A stretch of 64,000 nt of DNA from NCBI GenBank assembly GCA_934875375.1, contig CAKXHL010000007.1:31630-95629 (forward strand), written 5' to 3'. A program made the position numbers and the translations under genes. Of this stretch, positions 50,680-58,857 are shown one piece after another. The DNA is from an uncultured bacterium (GTDB lineage Bacteria > Bacillota > Clostridia > Oscillospirales > Ruminococcaceae). The notes beneath the pieces are model-generated. The model searched no databases. It saw only the letters and a list, made by a program, of their open reading frames with translations, and was not told the origin of the DNA. Position 1 is the stretch's first letter; every line of letters begins with the position of its first letter.

Positions 50680-52155
50680 GTGCCTGTTTGGATGTTATGC
50701 CTGCCGGTTTTGTTTCCGATTTTGGCCGGCGCAGTGATGCTGGCCCGTCCCATTGAGGACCGGAAAAAACGGCAGATTTATGTGGCTGGCGCCGTGATTG
50801 TCAATGCTGTGCTGGCGCTGACAGTGCTGATCTGGACGCCGGACGGCGTTCTGACGCTGCTGCGCTTTTCCGATACCATGCAAATTGCGCTGCAGATCGA
50901 CGGAGCGGGCCGGGTATTTGGTATTTTGGTGTCGCTTTTGTGGCCGTTGACTACCTTTTATTCCTTTGAGTATATGAAGCACGAGGGAAGGGAAAACAAG
51001 TTTTTCGGCTTTTTTACCATGACTTTCGGCGTAATTGAGGGCGTGGCTTTTGCGGATAACTTCTTAACCTTGTATCTGTTTTATGAGCTTTTAACGCTGG
51101 CGACCTTGCCGCTGGTCATGCATTCGATGGACGGCAGGGCCCGGTATGCCGGTAAAAAATACCTGATTTATTCTCTGTCCGGTGCGGCGTTTGCCTTTAT
51201 TGCGATGATCTTTTTGCTTACCTATGGCTCCACGCTGGACTTTACCTTTGGCGGTGTATTGGATCCTTCCAGAGCAAGCGGACACGAAACGCTTTTGCAA
51301 ACGGTATTTGTGCTGGGCTTTTTCGGCTTCGGCGTGAAGGCGGCGATCTTTCCGTTTCACGGCTGGCTGCCGGACGCTTCGGTAGCGCCTACGCCGGTTT
51401 CCGCCCTGCTGCATGCGGTGGCAGTGGTGAAGGCGGGCGTGTTCGCTGTGATCCGGCTGACCTATTATGGTTTTGGGTGCGACTTTTTGCGCGGCAGCTG
51501 GGCGCAGACGGTGGTGATGACGGCGGCTGTCGTAACGATTGTATACGGTTCCGCCATGGCGCTGCGCACCCCCCATTTGAAACGGCGGCTGGCTTATTCC
51601 ACCGTCAGTAACTTGTCCTACATCCTGTTTTCGGTTACGCTGATGACTCCTGCGGGCCTGGTTGGCGGCTTGTCTCATATGGTATTTCATGCGGTGATTA
51701 AAATCACGCTGTTCTTCTGTGCCGGCGCGATCATTTACAAGACGCATCGGGAATACGTTTACCAGTTAGACGGTTTTGGCCGGGCAATGCCGGTGACCAT
51801 GGCGGCGTTCACCATCGCTTCGTTAGGATTGATGGGCATACCTCCTTTGGCCGGGTTTGTCAGCAAGTGGGGCATTGCCACCGCCGCGGTGGAAACCGGA
51901 ATGCCCTTGGCCTATGCCGGTGTGGCGGCTTTGATCGTTTCGGCGCTGTTGACCGCTTTGTATTTGATGGCGGTCGTTCTGCGTGCCTACTTCCCCGCAA
52001 AAGGCTTTGATCCCGCTTCGGTCAAAGAGGTGGAGGATCCGAATCGTCTGATGACGGTACCGCTGCTTGTGCTGAGTGCAGCATCCGTTTTGCTCGGATT
52101 GTGTGCTTCGCCTTTGATCGCAGTATTTGAACAAATTGCAGCCGGTTTGCTGTAA
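50680..52155 (+). CDS. MrpD/NuoL-type antiporter subunit 3
   Basis: A 491-residue protein, start GTG 50680 after GGGAGGGG. Glu in LYLFYELLTL, Lys in GVKAAIFPFHGWLP, Lys in AVVKAGVFAVIR and Lys in LAGFVSKWGIA are all present. It is closest to subunit 2 in this operon (shared YEYM/FEYMKHEGRE, FLRGSWAQT and KRLAYSTVS segments), suggesting tandem duplication. Confidence 0.88.
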   Translation: MPVWMLCLPVLFPILAGAVMLARPIEDRKKRQIYVAGAVIVNAVLALTVLIWTPDGVLTLLRFSDTMQIALQIDGAGRVFGILVSLLWPLTTFYSFEYMKHEGRENKFFGFFTMTFGVIEGVAFADNFLTLYLFYELLTLATLPLVMHSMDGRARYAGKKYLIYSLSGAAFAFIAMIFLLTYGSTLDFTFGGVLDPSRASGHETLLQTVFVLGFFGFGVKAAIFPFHGWLPDASVAPTPVSALLHAVAVVKAGVFAVIRLTYYGFGCDFLRGSWAQTVVMTAAVVTIVYGSAMALRTPHLKRRLAYSTVSNLSYILFSVTLMTPAGLVGGLSHMVFHAVIKITLFFCAGAIIYKTHREYVYQLDGFGRAMPVTMAAFTIASLGLMGIPPLAGFVSKWGIATAAVETGMPLAYAGVAALIVSALLTALYLMAVVLRAYFPAKGFDPASVKEVEDPNRLMTVPLLVLSAASVLLGLCASPLIAVFEQIAAGLL

Positions 52156-52187
52156 ATGCCGGAACCATTGAAGTTGGGAGTGAGAAA

Positions 52188-54134
52188 ATGGGCGGTTTTT
52201 TATTAATTTTCCTGGTATTGTTTCCAATGGCTGGCGCAGTCGCCGGATATCTGACCGGGCGGAAGAATAAGTCTGCGCGGGATTGGCTGGTGCTGGCGGT
52301 CACGGTAGTGGAGCTGTTGGGAGCACTGTTGCTTTTGTATTTCCCCGGCGCCACCCTGCGTCTGGACGGGATTTGCGGCCTGGGGCTTACTTTTCAGGCG
52401 GACGGATTCCGGATGGTTATGGCGCTTTTGACCGCGGCGGTCTGGATGATGACCACGCTGCCGTCCCGATCCTATTTTGCCCACGCGCGCAATCGGAATC
52501 GATATTATCTGTTTTTGCTGCTGGCGCTGGGAGCCACCATGGGCATTTTCCTGTCAGGGGATTTGTATACGACCTTTATCTTTTTTGAAATGATGTCCTT
52601 TGCCTCCTACGTATGGGTGGTGCAGGAGGAAACGCCGGAGGCGATCAGCGCTTCCCGCAGTTACCTGACCATCGGTGTGCTGGGCGGCCTGGTCACGCTG
52701 ATGGGCGTGTTTTTGCTCTACCATCTGGCGGGGACATTGCAGCTGGATGCGCTGCGTGATGCCTGTGCTGCCGTAGAAAACCGGCGGCTTTTATACGCGG
52801 CAGGCGGCTGTATCCTGTTTGGCTTTGCAGCGAAGGCGGGCATGTTCCCGCTGCATTTCTGGATGCCCCGATCCTACACGGCGGCCCCTGCACCTGCTAC
52901 GGCGATTTTGTCCGCCGTATTGAGCAAGGCGGGTATTTTCGGCGTTTTGATCGTATCCTGTGACATGTTTTACCGGGATGCCGATTGGGGTATGCTGATT
53001 TTGATGTTAGGCGTTGTCACAATGTTGTTGGGCGCGGTTCTCGGCCTTTTCTCCGTCAATCTCAAGCGGACGCTGGCCTGTTCCTCCATGTCCCAGATCG
53101 GTTTTATCTTGGTGGGCGTGGGCATGCAGGGTCTTTTGGGGGCACACAATCAGCTGGCAGTTTACGGTACGGTGCTTCATATGATCAACCATTCGTTGAT
53201 TAAGCTGATTTTGTTTGTCATCGCCGGGGTAATTTTCACCAGAGTCGGTTCTTTGGATCTCAATGAGATCCGCGGCTGGGGCAGAGGCAAACCGCTGGTG
53301 ATGTTCTGCTTTTTCATGGCGGCAGTTGGCGTCGGCGGAATCCCGCTGTGGAGCGGCTATATCAGTAAGACGCTGCTGCATGAGAGCATCGTCGAATATA
53401 TTGAAATACTGAGTGCCCAGGGCGGCGCCGGTTTGATGCGTACGGTCGAGTGGCTGTTTTTGATCGCCGGCGGCATGACGCTGGCTTATATGACCAAGCT
53501 GTTCGTTGCGGTATTTCTGGAGAAAAAACCCGGCAGCGAAAAACCTGCCAAAGAGCTTTATATGGATAAGCCCACTTCGGTGATGCTGACGGTATGCGGC
53601 GCGCTGCTTTTGGTGTTCGGCCTGTTTGCCCACAGCACCATGGATCATATCGCCGAAGTGTCCCGTTCTTTTTTGGGCGGTGAGGCGTTGGAGCATGCGG
53701 TACAATATTTCTCCTGGACCAATCTGCAGGGCGCTTTGATTTCTCTGGCCATCGGCGCGGTGCTGTATTTCGGCGTGGTACGTCTTTTGCTGATGAAAAA
53801 AGACGCGCAGGGCGTTCGGATTTATGTAGACCGTTGGCCTCGCTGGGCAGATCTGGAGAAGCTTGTGTACCGGCCGCTGTTAAGCGGACTGGCCTTTGTG
53901 GGTGCTTTTTGCTCCCGTACCGTTGCTTCCTTGGCGGACTGGATCATTGCTTTGGTAAACCGCCTGTTTTACAAAAAAGCGCCACAAAGCGTGGAACCGA
54001 AAACCAATGAGCAGTTTGGTGCTTATTCAGACAAGCCGGTTCACCGTGGAATTGTCGGTGAAACATTGGCCTATGAGCTTCTTTTGTACGGCGCAGGCGT
54101 AGTGGCAACGCTGTTGTACCTGCTGTTGCAATAG
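52188..54134 (+). CDS. MrpD/NuoL-type antiporter subunit 4, extended
   Basis: A 648-residue protein, start ATG 52188 with TTGGGAG upstream. The core residues are kept: Glu in FIFFEMMSFA, Lys in AAKAGMFPLHFWMP, Lys in VLSKAGIFGV and Lys in WSGYISKTLL. Beyond about residue 490 there is a C-terminal extension with further helices and a polar stretch, as in HyfB/MbhH-like or long NuoL-like subunits. Last gene of the operon; a terminator follows. Confidence 0.88.
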   Translation: MGGFLLIFLVLFPMAGAVAGYLTGRKNKSARDWLVLAVTVVELLGALLLLYFPGATLRLDGICGLGLTFQADGFRMVMALLTAAVWMMTTLPSRSYFAHARNRNRYYLFLLLALGATMGIFLSGDLYTTFIFFEMMSFASYVWVVQEETPEAISASRSYLTIGVLGGLVTLMGVFLLYHLAGTLQLDALRDACAAVENRRLLYAAGGCILFGFAAKAGMFPLHFWMPRSYTAAPAPATAILSAVLSKAGIFGVLIVSCDMFYRDADWGMLILMLGVVTMLLGAVLGLFSVNLKRTLACSSMSQIGFILVGVGMQGLLGAHNQLAVYGTVLHMINHSLIKLILFVIAGVIFTRVGSLDLNEIRGWGRGKPLVMFCFFMAAVGVGGIPLWSGYISKTLLHESIVEYIEILSAQGGAGLMRTVEWLFLIAGGMTLAYMTKLFVAVFLEKKPGSEKPAKELYMDKPTSVMLTVCGALLLVFGLFAHSTMDHIAEVSRSFLGGEALEHAVQYFSWTNLQGALISLAIGAVLYFGVVRLLLMKKDAQGVRIYVDRWPRWADLEKLVYRPLLSGLAFVGAFCSRTVASLADWIIALVNRLFYKKAPQSVEPKTNEQFGAYSDKPVHRGIVGETLAYELLLYGAGVVATLLYLLLQ

Positions 54135-54171
54135 CCGCAGGTTTGAGTTGCAGACTTTTTATTTTTAAAAA

Positions 54172-54211
54172 GAAAAGCTGTGCGGATTTTTGTATCCGTA
54201 CAGCTTTTTTG
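54172..54211. terminator. Terminator of the mrp-like operon
   Basis: AAAAGCTGTGCGGAT / ATCCGTACAGCTTTT stem with T runs on both strands. Confidence 0.88.
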
Positions 54212-54237
54212 TCGGAGAGCCTTTTTGAATGGCCATG

Positions 54238-54744
54238 TTATATCGTAATCCAGTATCGCTGAACCAGCTCACCATTTTCCAGACGCTCATCCTCCAGCAC
54301 GCCGCCACAGCGCAGAATGGTCTTGGCCGAAGCAGGATTATTTTTGTCGCAAGTCACCAGCGCGCGGTCAATCCCCAGCTCTTTGGCAATGGGAAGGGCC
54401 ATAAAAAGCATTTGGGCAGCCAGTCCCTTGCCTCGGCAGGACGGACGGATGGCCGTATCCGATATGCCCACTGTAAGACAGCAGATAGTCGTTTAACTGG
54501 CGGCGGATGTCAATCGCGCCTAAAATCCGCCCGGTTTCATCCTGCAAGAAGAATACGGTAGCCGGCACTTGCACGGGATCGGAAATAGATTCCCGCCGCG
54601 TAAATAGGATTGGAGTTGTGCATAATTCATCCCTTCGCCGCGAACGGCAGCGGGAATGATCTTATCATGATTTGCTTTCCAATCCGCTCGAAAATCCTCA
54701 TACGCATTTTCCAATTCCGGACACGGCTTGATCAGGCGAAGCAT
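54238..54744 (-). pseudogene. Frameshifted GNAT acetyltransferase gene
   Basis: Three minus-strand frames give one GNAT protein in order: MLRLIKPCPELENAY to LQSYLRG, then ESISDPVQVPATVFFLQ (frame change near 54590) to SGHIGYG, then AIRPSCRGKGLAAQMLF (frame change near 54455) to the natural end RYWITI. Two single-base shifts explain everything. The acetyl-CoA loop RPSCRGKGL is intact, so decay is recent. Related to the intact enzyme at 21.8-22.4 kb. Confidence 0.85.
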
Positions 54745-54872
54745 CTTTTTTTCACTCTTTTTTTATTTCAATGATTCTATCATATAAGGAACAGAAATGT
54801 AAGACACCAAAAGAAAGCGTTGCCTCGGCTCTTTTTATGGTGTATGCTAAAGAAAGAAAAGGGGGGATAGAT

Positions 54873-55451
54873 TTGGAGCAGGGGATTTGCGCGTTTACCG
54901 GCCACCGTCCCGGGCATTTTGCCTTTGGCTATGAACAGGGTCATCCGGATTGTGTTCGCCTGAAACATGCCATTGGACAGGCGGTGTCCATCTTAATACA
55001 ACAGGGCGTAACCACTTTTATCAGCGGTATGGCACAAGGGGTGGATCTTTGGGCAGCACGGGAAGTGTTGCGGCAAAAAGCAGAAAATCCAACGCTGCGT
55101 CTGATTGCAGCACAGCCGTGTGCCGATCAGGCACGGCGTTGGCCACAGGCAGCGCGGCATGAATATGAGGACATTCTGGCAGTTTGCGACGAACGCTTTT
55201 GCCTATATGAGCGGTATACCCATTTCTGCATGATGGAACGCAATCGCTGGATGGTGGACCGGTCGGGGATTCTGCTTGCGGTATATGATGGCAGTGCAGG
55301 CGGCGGAACTGCCGCGACTGTGCGGTACGCACAGAGCAAACAAAGGGAAATCTGGCTGCTGGATCCGGATACACTGTGTTTGGTTGCTCTGACTCCTCCG
55401 GAAAAGCAGATTTCCTTCGATGACACTTTTTTATCGGGGCAGACGGTGTAA
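54873..55451 (+). CDS. SLOG-family / DUF1273 (YpsA-like) protein
   Basis: A 192-residue Rossmann-like protein. N-terminal FTGHRPGHFAFGYE, central TTFISGMAQGVDLWAAREVL and RNRWMVDRSGILLAVYDG are hallmarks of the YpsA/DUF1273 branch of the SLOG superfamily, thought to bind nucleotide-derived ligands. The start is TTG 54873 after AAGGGGGG; a longer frame to 54771 lacks a site. Function in Clostridia is unknown. Confidence 0.82.
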   Translation: MEQGICAFTGHRPGHFAFGYEQGHPDCVRLKHAIGQAVSILIQQGVTTFISGMAQGVDLWAAREVLRQKAENPTLRLIAAQPCADQARRWPQAARHEYEDILAVCDERFCLYERYTHFCMMERNRWMVDRSGILLAVYDGSAGGGTAATVRYAQSKQREIWLLDPDTLCLVALTPPEKQISFDDTFLSGQTV

Positions 55452-55492
55452 ACACCGAAAAACCGGCGTATTTTACGAAAAGGAATGGGGAA

Positions 55493-55986
55493 ATGGCTTG
55501 TTATCAAGACCATGCGTTTTCCATACGGGATCTGCAGCCGGATGATATCCGTCCGATTGTGGAAGGGGAAATAGCTCAAGGCTGGCAGTCCCATATGAAA
55601 AGTATGAGATGAGGATTCAGCATCAAAAGGAAGGGAAATCTGTTTCCCTAGTTGCCGCATACGGCAGTGCGGTAATGGGATACATTAATGTATACCTCGA
55701 TTCTAAGTGGGGTGCTTTTGCCAATCAGGGATATCCTGAAATCGTAGACTTTGGCGTGCTGGAAAAGTATCGCAGAAATGGAGTTGGAAGTAAGCTGATG
55801 GACATAGCGGAACGGATTGTCTCCGGATACGCCAGCATGGTATACCTTGGCGTGGGGATGCACAGCGGGTACGGAAGCGCGCAGAGAATGTATATAAAAC
55901 GCGGTTATATTCCAGATGGAACCGGCGTGTGGCATGGCGAAAAAATATGCGAACCTTATGCAAATTGCCGGAACGACGATGATTAG
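55493..55986 (+). pseudogene. Frameshifted GNAT acetyltransferase gene
   Basis: ATG 55493 after AAAGGAATGGGG begins FSIRDLQPDDIRPIVEGEIAQGW and stops at about 55612. The continuation EKYEMRIQHQKEGK, then the acetyl-CoA loop LEKYRRNGVGSKLMD, up to CRNDDD, is in another frame from about 55598. A single shift near 55597 separates them. The downstream part alone (ATG 55609) lacks a ribosome site. Confidence 0.75.
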
Positions 55987-56055
55987 GTTTTTTTATCTCT
56001 TTAAATTTTTAAGGTGATCCCTACCAATAGCGAGTGAAGTTTTTAGTGAAAAGAA

Positions 56056-56088
56056 TAAAAAGCGGAGATTTTCATCTCCGCTTTTTTG
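56056..56088. terminator. Bidirectional terminator
   Basis: AAAAAGCGGAGA / TCTCCGCTTTTTT stem between the broken GNAT gene and the convergent ZIP gene. Confidence 0.85.
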
Positions 56089-56102
56089 ATCATTCCACGT
56101 TT

Positions 56103-56891
56103 TTATCCCAACGCTACATCCAGGATCATCATGACGACGAAACCGCCCATTACACCCAAAGTGCCGACATTGGAGTGCTCTCCCAAATGCGCTTCAGGAA
56201 TCAATTCCTCTACAACGACATACATCATTGCGCCGGCGGCAAAGGATAAAAGCCAAGGCATCAACGGCTGAATCCCGCCGGCCACCAGCACAGCCAGAAT
56301 ACCGAAAACAGGCTCTACAATACCGGACAGGCCGCCGTACAAAAATGCCCGTCCGCGGCTGAGTCCTTCCTGTCGCAAGGGCAGAGAGATAGCGGCTCCC
56401 TCTGGGAAGTTTTGAATACCAATGCCAATGGCCAAAGCCAATGCAGCGGTATACATAGCCGGATCGGCATGCTGAGCTGCCAGTGCAAAAGAAAGGCCTA
56501 CCGCCATTCCCTCGGGAATGTTGTGTAGGGTTACTGCCAGCACCAGCAGGGTAGAGCGCTTCCAAGGACTGGAGGGCCCCTCCGGCTCTGCTGCATCCGG
56601 GTGCAGATGGGGTAAAATGTAATCTAGCAGCATCAGAAAGCCGATGCCCAAAAGAAATCCGCCGGCCGCCGGAATCCAGCCGATCTGCCCTGCGGACTCT
56701 GCTTCCTCAATGGCCGGAATCAAAAGGCTCCACACCGACGCGGCAATCATCACCCCTGCGGCAAAGCCGAGAAAAATGCGCTGAATATTGCTGCTGATCC
56801 TCTCTTTGAAAAAGAAGACAACCGCAGCGCCCAGTGCAGTCATAAGGAAGGGAAAGCCGGCGCCGCCGACTGCCCATAACAATGTCTGCAT
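56103..56891 (-). CDS. ZIP-family metal transporter
   Basis: A 262-residue, eight-helix divalent-metal transporter. The metal-binding helices carry TLHNIPEGMAVG and IQNFPEGAAI, with EELIPEAHLG at the end. The histidine-containing loop (LPHLHPDAAEPEG) is typical of the GufA/ZupT branch. ATG 56891 follows AGGAGGG. Probably imports zinc or iron. It lies 26 bp downstream of the SufB/D-like gene on the same strand, so iron supply for cluster building is an attractive but unproven link. Confidence 0.9.
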   Translation of the reverse strand: MQTLLWAVGGAGFPFLMTALGAAVVFFFKERISSNIQRIFLGFAAGVMIAASVWSLLIPAIEEAESAGQIGWIPAAGGFLLGIGFLMLLDYILPHLHPDAAEPEGPSSPWKRSTLLVLAVTLHNIPEGMAVGLSFALAAQHADPAMYTAALALAIGIGIQNFPEGAAISLPLRQEGLSRGRAFLYGGLSGIVEPVFGILAVLVAGGIQPLMPWLLSFAAGAMMYVVVEELIPEAHLGEHSNVGTLGVMGGFVVMMILDVALG

Positions 56892-56917
56892 CGCTGATCC
56901 CTCCTGAAAAAATCCGT

Positions 56918-57838
56918 TTAGCCTTGCAAAAAGCCCTGAATAATCCGCTCTTCGGCTTCTTCCTCGGTCAAGCCCAGAGTACGCAGTTTGATAATCTGTT
57001 CGCCTGCGATTTTGCCGATCGCCGCTTCATGAATCAAAGAAGCGTCAATATGTCCGGCAAACAGTTCCGGCGCGGCATTGACTTTGCCGGATCCAACCAG
57101 AATTGCGTCACATTCGGAATGGCCAGTACAGCGGTTGTTGCCCAGAATCCGGGAATGATACTCCTGCCGGGAATTGCCCTTGGCCACTGAGCGGGAAACC
57201 AGATCCACCGACGCATCTTCCCCGTCAATCGAAACGGAAAAGTCTGTTCTGGCTGTTTGTTCTCCTTCGGTGAGAATGCTTTCATGGATAATCAGCCGCG
57301 CCCGATCTGCCAGCTGAGCAGTGGTTTTTCGATCTGTACGGTCAACGCCGCCAATCTGCACCGTATCCATTTCCAATACAGCGTCCTCGGCCAGATGGAT
57401 GTCGCTGACCGGGTCAATGCGGCGGATACCCGCGCCGGAACCGGTGCCGACATGCTTTTCCTGATAGAGTACATATGCGCCTTTTTCCACAAAAAACCGA
57501 TGGATGCCGTTGTGCCGGGCCTCTTCCTCGCCGTCGGAATGAACACCGCAGCCGGCAACGATGGTGACATGGGCACCTTCGCCCACGTAGAAATCGTTGT
57601 AGACCAGATCGTTGACATCACTGTGAGTTACACAGGCCGGAATGTAAACCGTTTCGTTTTGGGCCTCCGGCGCAATATGGATCACAAGACCGGGAGCCCC
57701 TTCTTTGGATTCAATTTGAATGTGTTCGGAGGACTGCCTTCCGGCGCAGGCCCCATCCTCGCGGATATTGTATGCGCCTTTGAATACCCCTTTCCAGTCG
57801 GAAACAAGCCCCAGCAGCGTCTCGGTAATTTTATTCAT
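56918..57838 (-). CDS. SufB/SufD-like Fe-S scaffold protein (short form)
   Basis: A 306-residue beta-helix scaffold for iron-sulfur cluster assembly, shorter than SufB (about 490) or SufD (about 420). The core is recognisable: HNGIHRFFVEKGA, VSRSVAKGNSRQEYHSRI and HIDASLIHEAAIGKIAGEQI, where H270-E271 match the functional HE pair of SufB. The position equivalent to the E. coli SufB C405 appears to be Lys. ATG 57838 overlaps the sufC end and has GGAAGGAGG upstream. Confidence 0.88.
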   Translation of the reverse strand: MNKITETLLGLVSDWKGVFKGAYNIREDGACAGRQSSEHIQIESKEGAPGLVIHIAPEAQNETVYIPACVTHSDVNDLVYNDFYVGEGAHVTIVAGCGVHSDGEEEARHNGIHRFFVEKGAYVLYQEKHVGTGSGAGIRRIDPVSDIHLAEDAVLEMDTVQIGGVDRTDRKTTAQLADRARLIIHESILTEGEQTARTDFSVSIDGEDASVDLVSRSVAKGNSRQEYHSRILGNNRCTGHSECDAILVGSGKVNAAPELFAGHIDASLIHEAAIGKIAGEQIIKLRTLGLTEEEAEERIIQGFLQG

Positions 57839-58562
57839 ACAGCGGACCTCCTTCCAGCGGGCAGCGGCCCGTTTTTTCGTCCCCCAGCAGCGTGGGAAGA
57901 ATCTGTTCCCGCGGCCCGGCAGACCGAACCTCTCCATCAGCGATGACGATAATCTCATCAGCAATTTGCAGGATGCGCTCCTGGTGTGAAATAATCAGCG
58001 CAGAGTCCTGTTTTCTGGATTTGATGCGTTGGAATACGTCGATCAGACCAGAAAAGCTCCAAAGGTCAATGCCGGCTTCCGGCTCGTCAAAGATTAGAAG
58101 ATTCGCGTCTTTGCGAGCCAGCACAGTGGCAATTTCAATACGCTTGCTTTCGCCGCCGGAAAGGCTGGCATCCACCTGCCGATCTGTATAATCCTGCGCA
58201 CACAACCCCACTTGACCTAAAATCGTACACAATTCCTGGTCTGAAAGGGGATTGCCGGCAGCCAGCTCCAGTAAATCACGCACCGAAAGTCCCTTGAACC
58301 GTACCGGCTGCTGAAACGCATAAGCCACCCCTTTTTTTGCTCGCTGCGTTATGTCCAATCCGGTGATATCCTCGCCGTCCAATAAAATTCGGCCAGCCGC
58401 TGGTTTTTCCAAACCGGCGATCAGCTTGGCAAGGGAAGTTTTGCCGCCGCCGTTGGGACCGGTGACTACCGCCAATTTCCCATCGGGAACGGTCAGTGTG
58501 ATATCTTTTAAAATCGGCTCGCCATCCGGTAAGTTCCAGGCAATATGCTCTAATACAAGCAT
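57831..58562 (-). CDS. sufC: SufC Fe-S assembly ATPase
   Basis: A 243-residue ABC ATPase without membrane domain. Walker A GPNGGGKTS, the SufC-typical AYAFQQPVRFKGLSV, signature SLSGGESKR, Walker B LLIFDEPEAGID and H-loop ISHQE are all present. It powers the SufBC(D) scaffold. ATG 58562 follows AAAGGAG. The operon has only this gene and the SufB/D-like gene, with no SufS or SufU next to it. Confidence 0.92.
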   Translation of the reverse strand: MLVLEHIAWNLPDGEPILKDITLTVPDGKLAVVTGPNGGGKTSLAKLIAGLEKPAAGRILLDGEDITGLDITQRAKKGVAYAFQQPVRFKGLSVRDLLELAAGNPLSDQELCTILGQVGLCAQDYTDRQVDASLSGGESKRIEIATVLARKDANLLIFDEPEAGIDLWSFSGLIDVFQRIKSRKQDSALIISHQERILQIADEIIVIADGEVRSAGPREQILPTLLGDEKTGRCPLEGGPLYE

Positions 58563-58660
58563 GTATTTTGTCTCCTTTTCCTGTATTTTGAAAGAGCAGC
58601 CGCAACGTCTGCCGGCGGCAACCGCTCTTGGATTCCTTTTAATGGATTTCTCCTAGTCAT

Positions 58661-58689
58661 ATACTATGATATTCTACTGTTTTTGTCAA
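58661..58689 (-). promoter_or_regulatory. Promoter of the suf-like operon
   Basis: Minus-strand TTGACA (58684-58689), 17-bp spacer, TAGTAT (58661-58666). The leader of about 90 nt holds an imperfect GC-rich hairpin near 58590-58626. The rest of 58563-58805 has no gene. Confidence 0.75.
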
Positions 58690-58800
58690 GTTTATTCGGC
58701 TGAAAATGCGGGAAACTGGAAAAGCGCATAGAATCAGAGTGAATTTTTAAGCATATTTTGGCGCGGAAGATAGGAAAAAATACCATGGACAAAAACTTTC

Positions 58801-58837
58801 AGTAAAAACGGCCAGCCGGATTTCCGGTTGGCCGTTT
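58801..58837 (-). terminator. Terminator of the RND exporter gene
   Basis: AAACGGCCAGCCGG / CCGGTTGGCCGTTT stem (58806-58837) with a minus-strand T run, 20 bp after the stop. Confidence 0.85.
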
Positions 58838-58857
58838 GCCAGTGAAAAATAATGCGA

